Assembly: GCA_021286925.1 (NCBI GenBank)
Contig: JAJTBL010000105.1
Coordinates: 1 to 6,615 of the forward strand
Length of the DNA stretch: 6,615 nucleotides
Origin: Spirochaetia bacterium
GTDB lineage: Bacteria; Spirochaetota; Spirochaetia; Treponematales; Rectinemataceae
Direction of reading: 5' to 3'
A program made the position numbers and the translations under genes. The notes beneath the pieces are model-generated. The model had not been told where the DNA came from. It was given only the letters and a program-made list of their open reading frames with translations, and made no database searches. This document shows positions 5,907 through 6,615 of this stretch, piece after piece; the first letter of the stretch is position 1, and each line of letters starts with the position of its first letter.

Positions 5907-6615
5907 TATCATTTCCTTGTTTCAAAAATTGCTGTTCAACCAGCAATCGGTACGCAGGCAAATTCTCATATAGTTCTTGATGTGTCCCTCGCGCCAGGAT
6001 TTTTCCTTCCGAGAAAAAGAGAATTTGGTCCGCATTTAAAATGGAGGAAAGCCGATGCGCAACGATGAGCGATGTTCTCCCTTTTAAAAGAATTTCCAGA
6101 CTTGCCTTGATCTTCTGTTCAGTTTCCATATCGATATTGCTGGTTGCCTCATCAAGAATTGCGATTTCCGGGTTAACCACAATTGCCCTCGCAAACGCAA
6201 GAAGCTGTTTTTCACCAGCTGATAAATTGCCGCCGCGTTCCCACAGGTTGGTCGCTATACCGCTGGGAAGCTTCTGCACGGAGTCTTCGGCATGAACACG
6301 GGCAAGCGCGGATCTGACTTCGCTCTCAGGAATTTCATCGTTGTAAATTCTGACATTTTCAAACACAGAACCCGGGAAAAGATAAACATCCTGCAATACC
6401 AATCCGATTTTTTTACGCCATTCAACGAGGTTTAGTGATGAAAACGGCTTGCCATCAATGGTGATCCGTCCTTTTTGCGGATGATAGAAACCACATAAAA
6501 GACTCACGGTGGTGGATTTTCCGGAACCCGAAGCCCCGACAACTGCAGTCATCTTGCCTTTCTGGATCGAAAAACTGACATCCTTCAGCACCCAATCTTC
6601 ATCTTTATACGCAAA
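5899..6615 (-). CDS. ABC-exporter-fold half-transporter, catalytically canonical partner (C-terminal ATPase domain only)
   Basis: This is the last 238 residues of a half-transporter whose membrane domain and start lie to the right of the window; a GTG at 6591 is internal, not a start. Numbering from the first visible residue, the fragment begins in the A-loop (FAYKDEDW, Tyr3) and contains Walker A GASGSGKST (27-35), Q-loop Gln75 in VLQD, signature LSAGEKQLLAFAR (131-143), Walker B IAILDE (151-156) with catalytic Glu156, D-loop SNID and switch His187 in VAHRLSS. The third signature residue is Ala rather than Gly and the fifth Glu rather than Gln. This non-canonical signature typifies the BmrD/TM288-type partner, where it faces the degenerate site of the other subunit. 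Its stop overlaps the start of the Asp-bearing half-transporter by 8 bases, so the two are almost certainly co-translated and assemble as a heterodimer in the inner membrane. Confidence 0.93.
   Translation of the reverse strand, partial: FAYKDEDWVLKDVSFSIQKGKMTAVVGASGSGKSTTVSLLCGFYHPQKGRITIDGKPFSSLNLVEWRKKIGLVLQDVYLFPGSVFENVRIYNDEIPESEVRSALARVHAEDSVQKLPSGIATNLWERGGNLSAGEKQLLAFARAIVVNPEIAILDEATSNIDMETEQKIKASLEILLKGRTSLIVAHRLSSILNADQILFFSEGKILARGTHQELYENLPAYRLLVEQQFLKQGNDNE
5914..5918 (-). promoter_or_regulatory. Shine-Dalgarno for the complete half-transporter
   Basis: AAGGA on the minus strand lies within the last codons of the upstream half-transporter. It is 7 bases from the ATG at 5906 and 1 base from the in-frame ATG at 5912, which favours 5906 as the start. 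Confidence 0.65.

Larger units (their letters stand above)
1..6615 (-). other. Predicted single operon: heterodimeric ABC exporter-fold pair, Fe-type importer, MFS transporter
   Basis: All six genes share the minus strand. From right to left the junctions are an 8-base overlap, a gap of 17 bases (11 if the longer binding-protein start is used), a 4-base overlap, a 4-base overlap and a 6-base gap. No intergenic space is large enough for an internal promoter or terminator, so the promoter and any metal-responsive operator should lie right of the window. Confidence 0.8.

Noticed and set aside
6589..6591. GTG as the start of a stand-alone 230-residue ATPase
   Set aside because: The frame stays open to the window edge, and the eight extra residues (FAYKDEDW) form the A-loop of an exporter ATPase domain, so the true start lies outside.
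1..6615. Mobile element, CRISPR array, tRNA or riboswitch (such as a cobalamin riboswitch)
   Set aside because: Nearly every base is within a protein gene. I saw no repeats, transposase or structured leader; any riboswitch for this operon would lie right of the window.

Overview
The window holds six genes packed head to tail on the minus strand, with almost no non-coding sequence and both ends cut inside genes. In transcription order (right to left) they are: the C-terminal part of an ABC-exporter half-transporter (5899 to beyond 6615), a complete second half-transporter (4119-5906), and then a complete Fe/cobalamin-type ABC importer. The importer consists of a periplasmic binding protein (3073-4101), a FecCD/BtuC-type permease (2039-3076) and a FecE/BtuD-type ATPase (1284-2042). 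A major facilitator superfamily (MFS) transporter of the EntS/DHA3 type (1277 to beyond position 1) comes last. Four of the five junctions overlap or lie within 6 bases. The remaining one (exporter to binding protein) is under 20 bases. One polycistronic mRNA is therefore likely, with its promoter to the right of the window. I see no promoter, terminator, RNA gene, mobile element or CRISPR array.

The binding protein has a plain Sec signal peptide ending in Leu-Ser-Ala/Gln-Glu and no lipobox cysteine. This suggests a cell with a periplasm and an outer membrane. The signal-peptide style, the moderate GC content and the gene set would fit a spirochaete (Treponema/Sphaerochaeta-like), but this is a weak inference and other diderm lineages are possible.

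The functional theme is uptake, and possibly recycling or export, of a chelated metal or a corrinoid/heme-like molecule. The binding protein, permease and ATPase form a textbook type II importer. The two half-transporters have complementary defects in their nucleotide-binding domains: an Asp for the catalytic Glu in one, and a non-canonical LSAGE signature in the other. This identifies them as an asymmetric heterodimer of the BmrCD/TM287-288 kind. An exporter-fold heterodimer, an iron-type importer and an EntS/YbtX-like MFS protein in one operon recall metallophore systems such as yersiniabactin YbtP-YbtQ-YbtX and mycobacterial IrtAB. No biosynthetic gene, outer-membrane receptor or regulator is visible here, so the substrate remains unknown.

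The most notable small-scale detail is at the ATPase/MFS junction. An ATG overlapping the ATPase stop opens a six-codon mini-ORF that ends one base before an in-frame MFS start codon, in a stretch with no good ribosome binding site.
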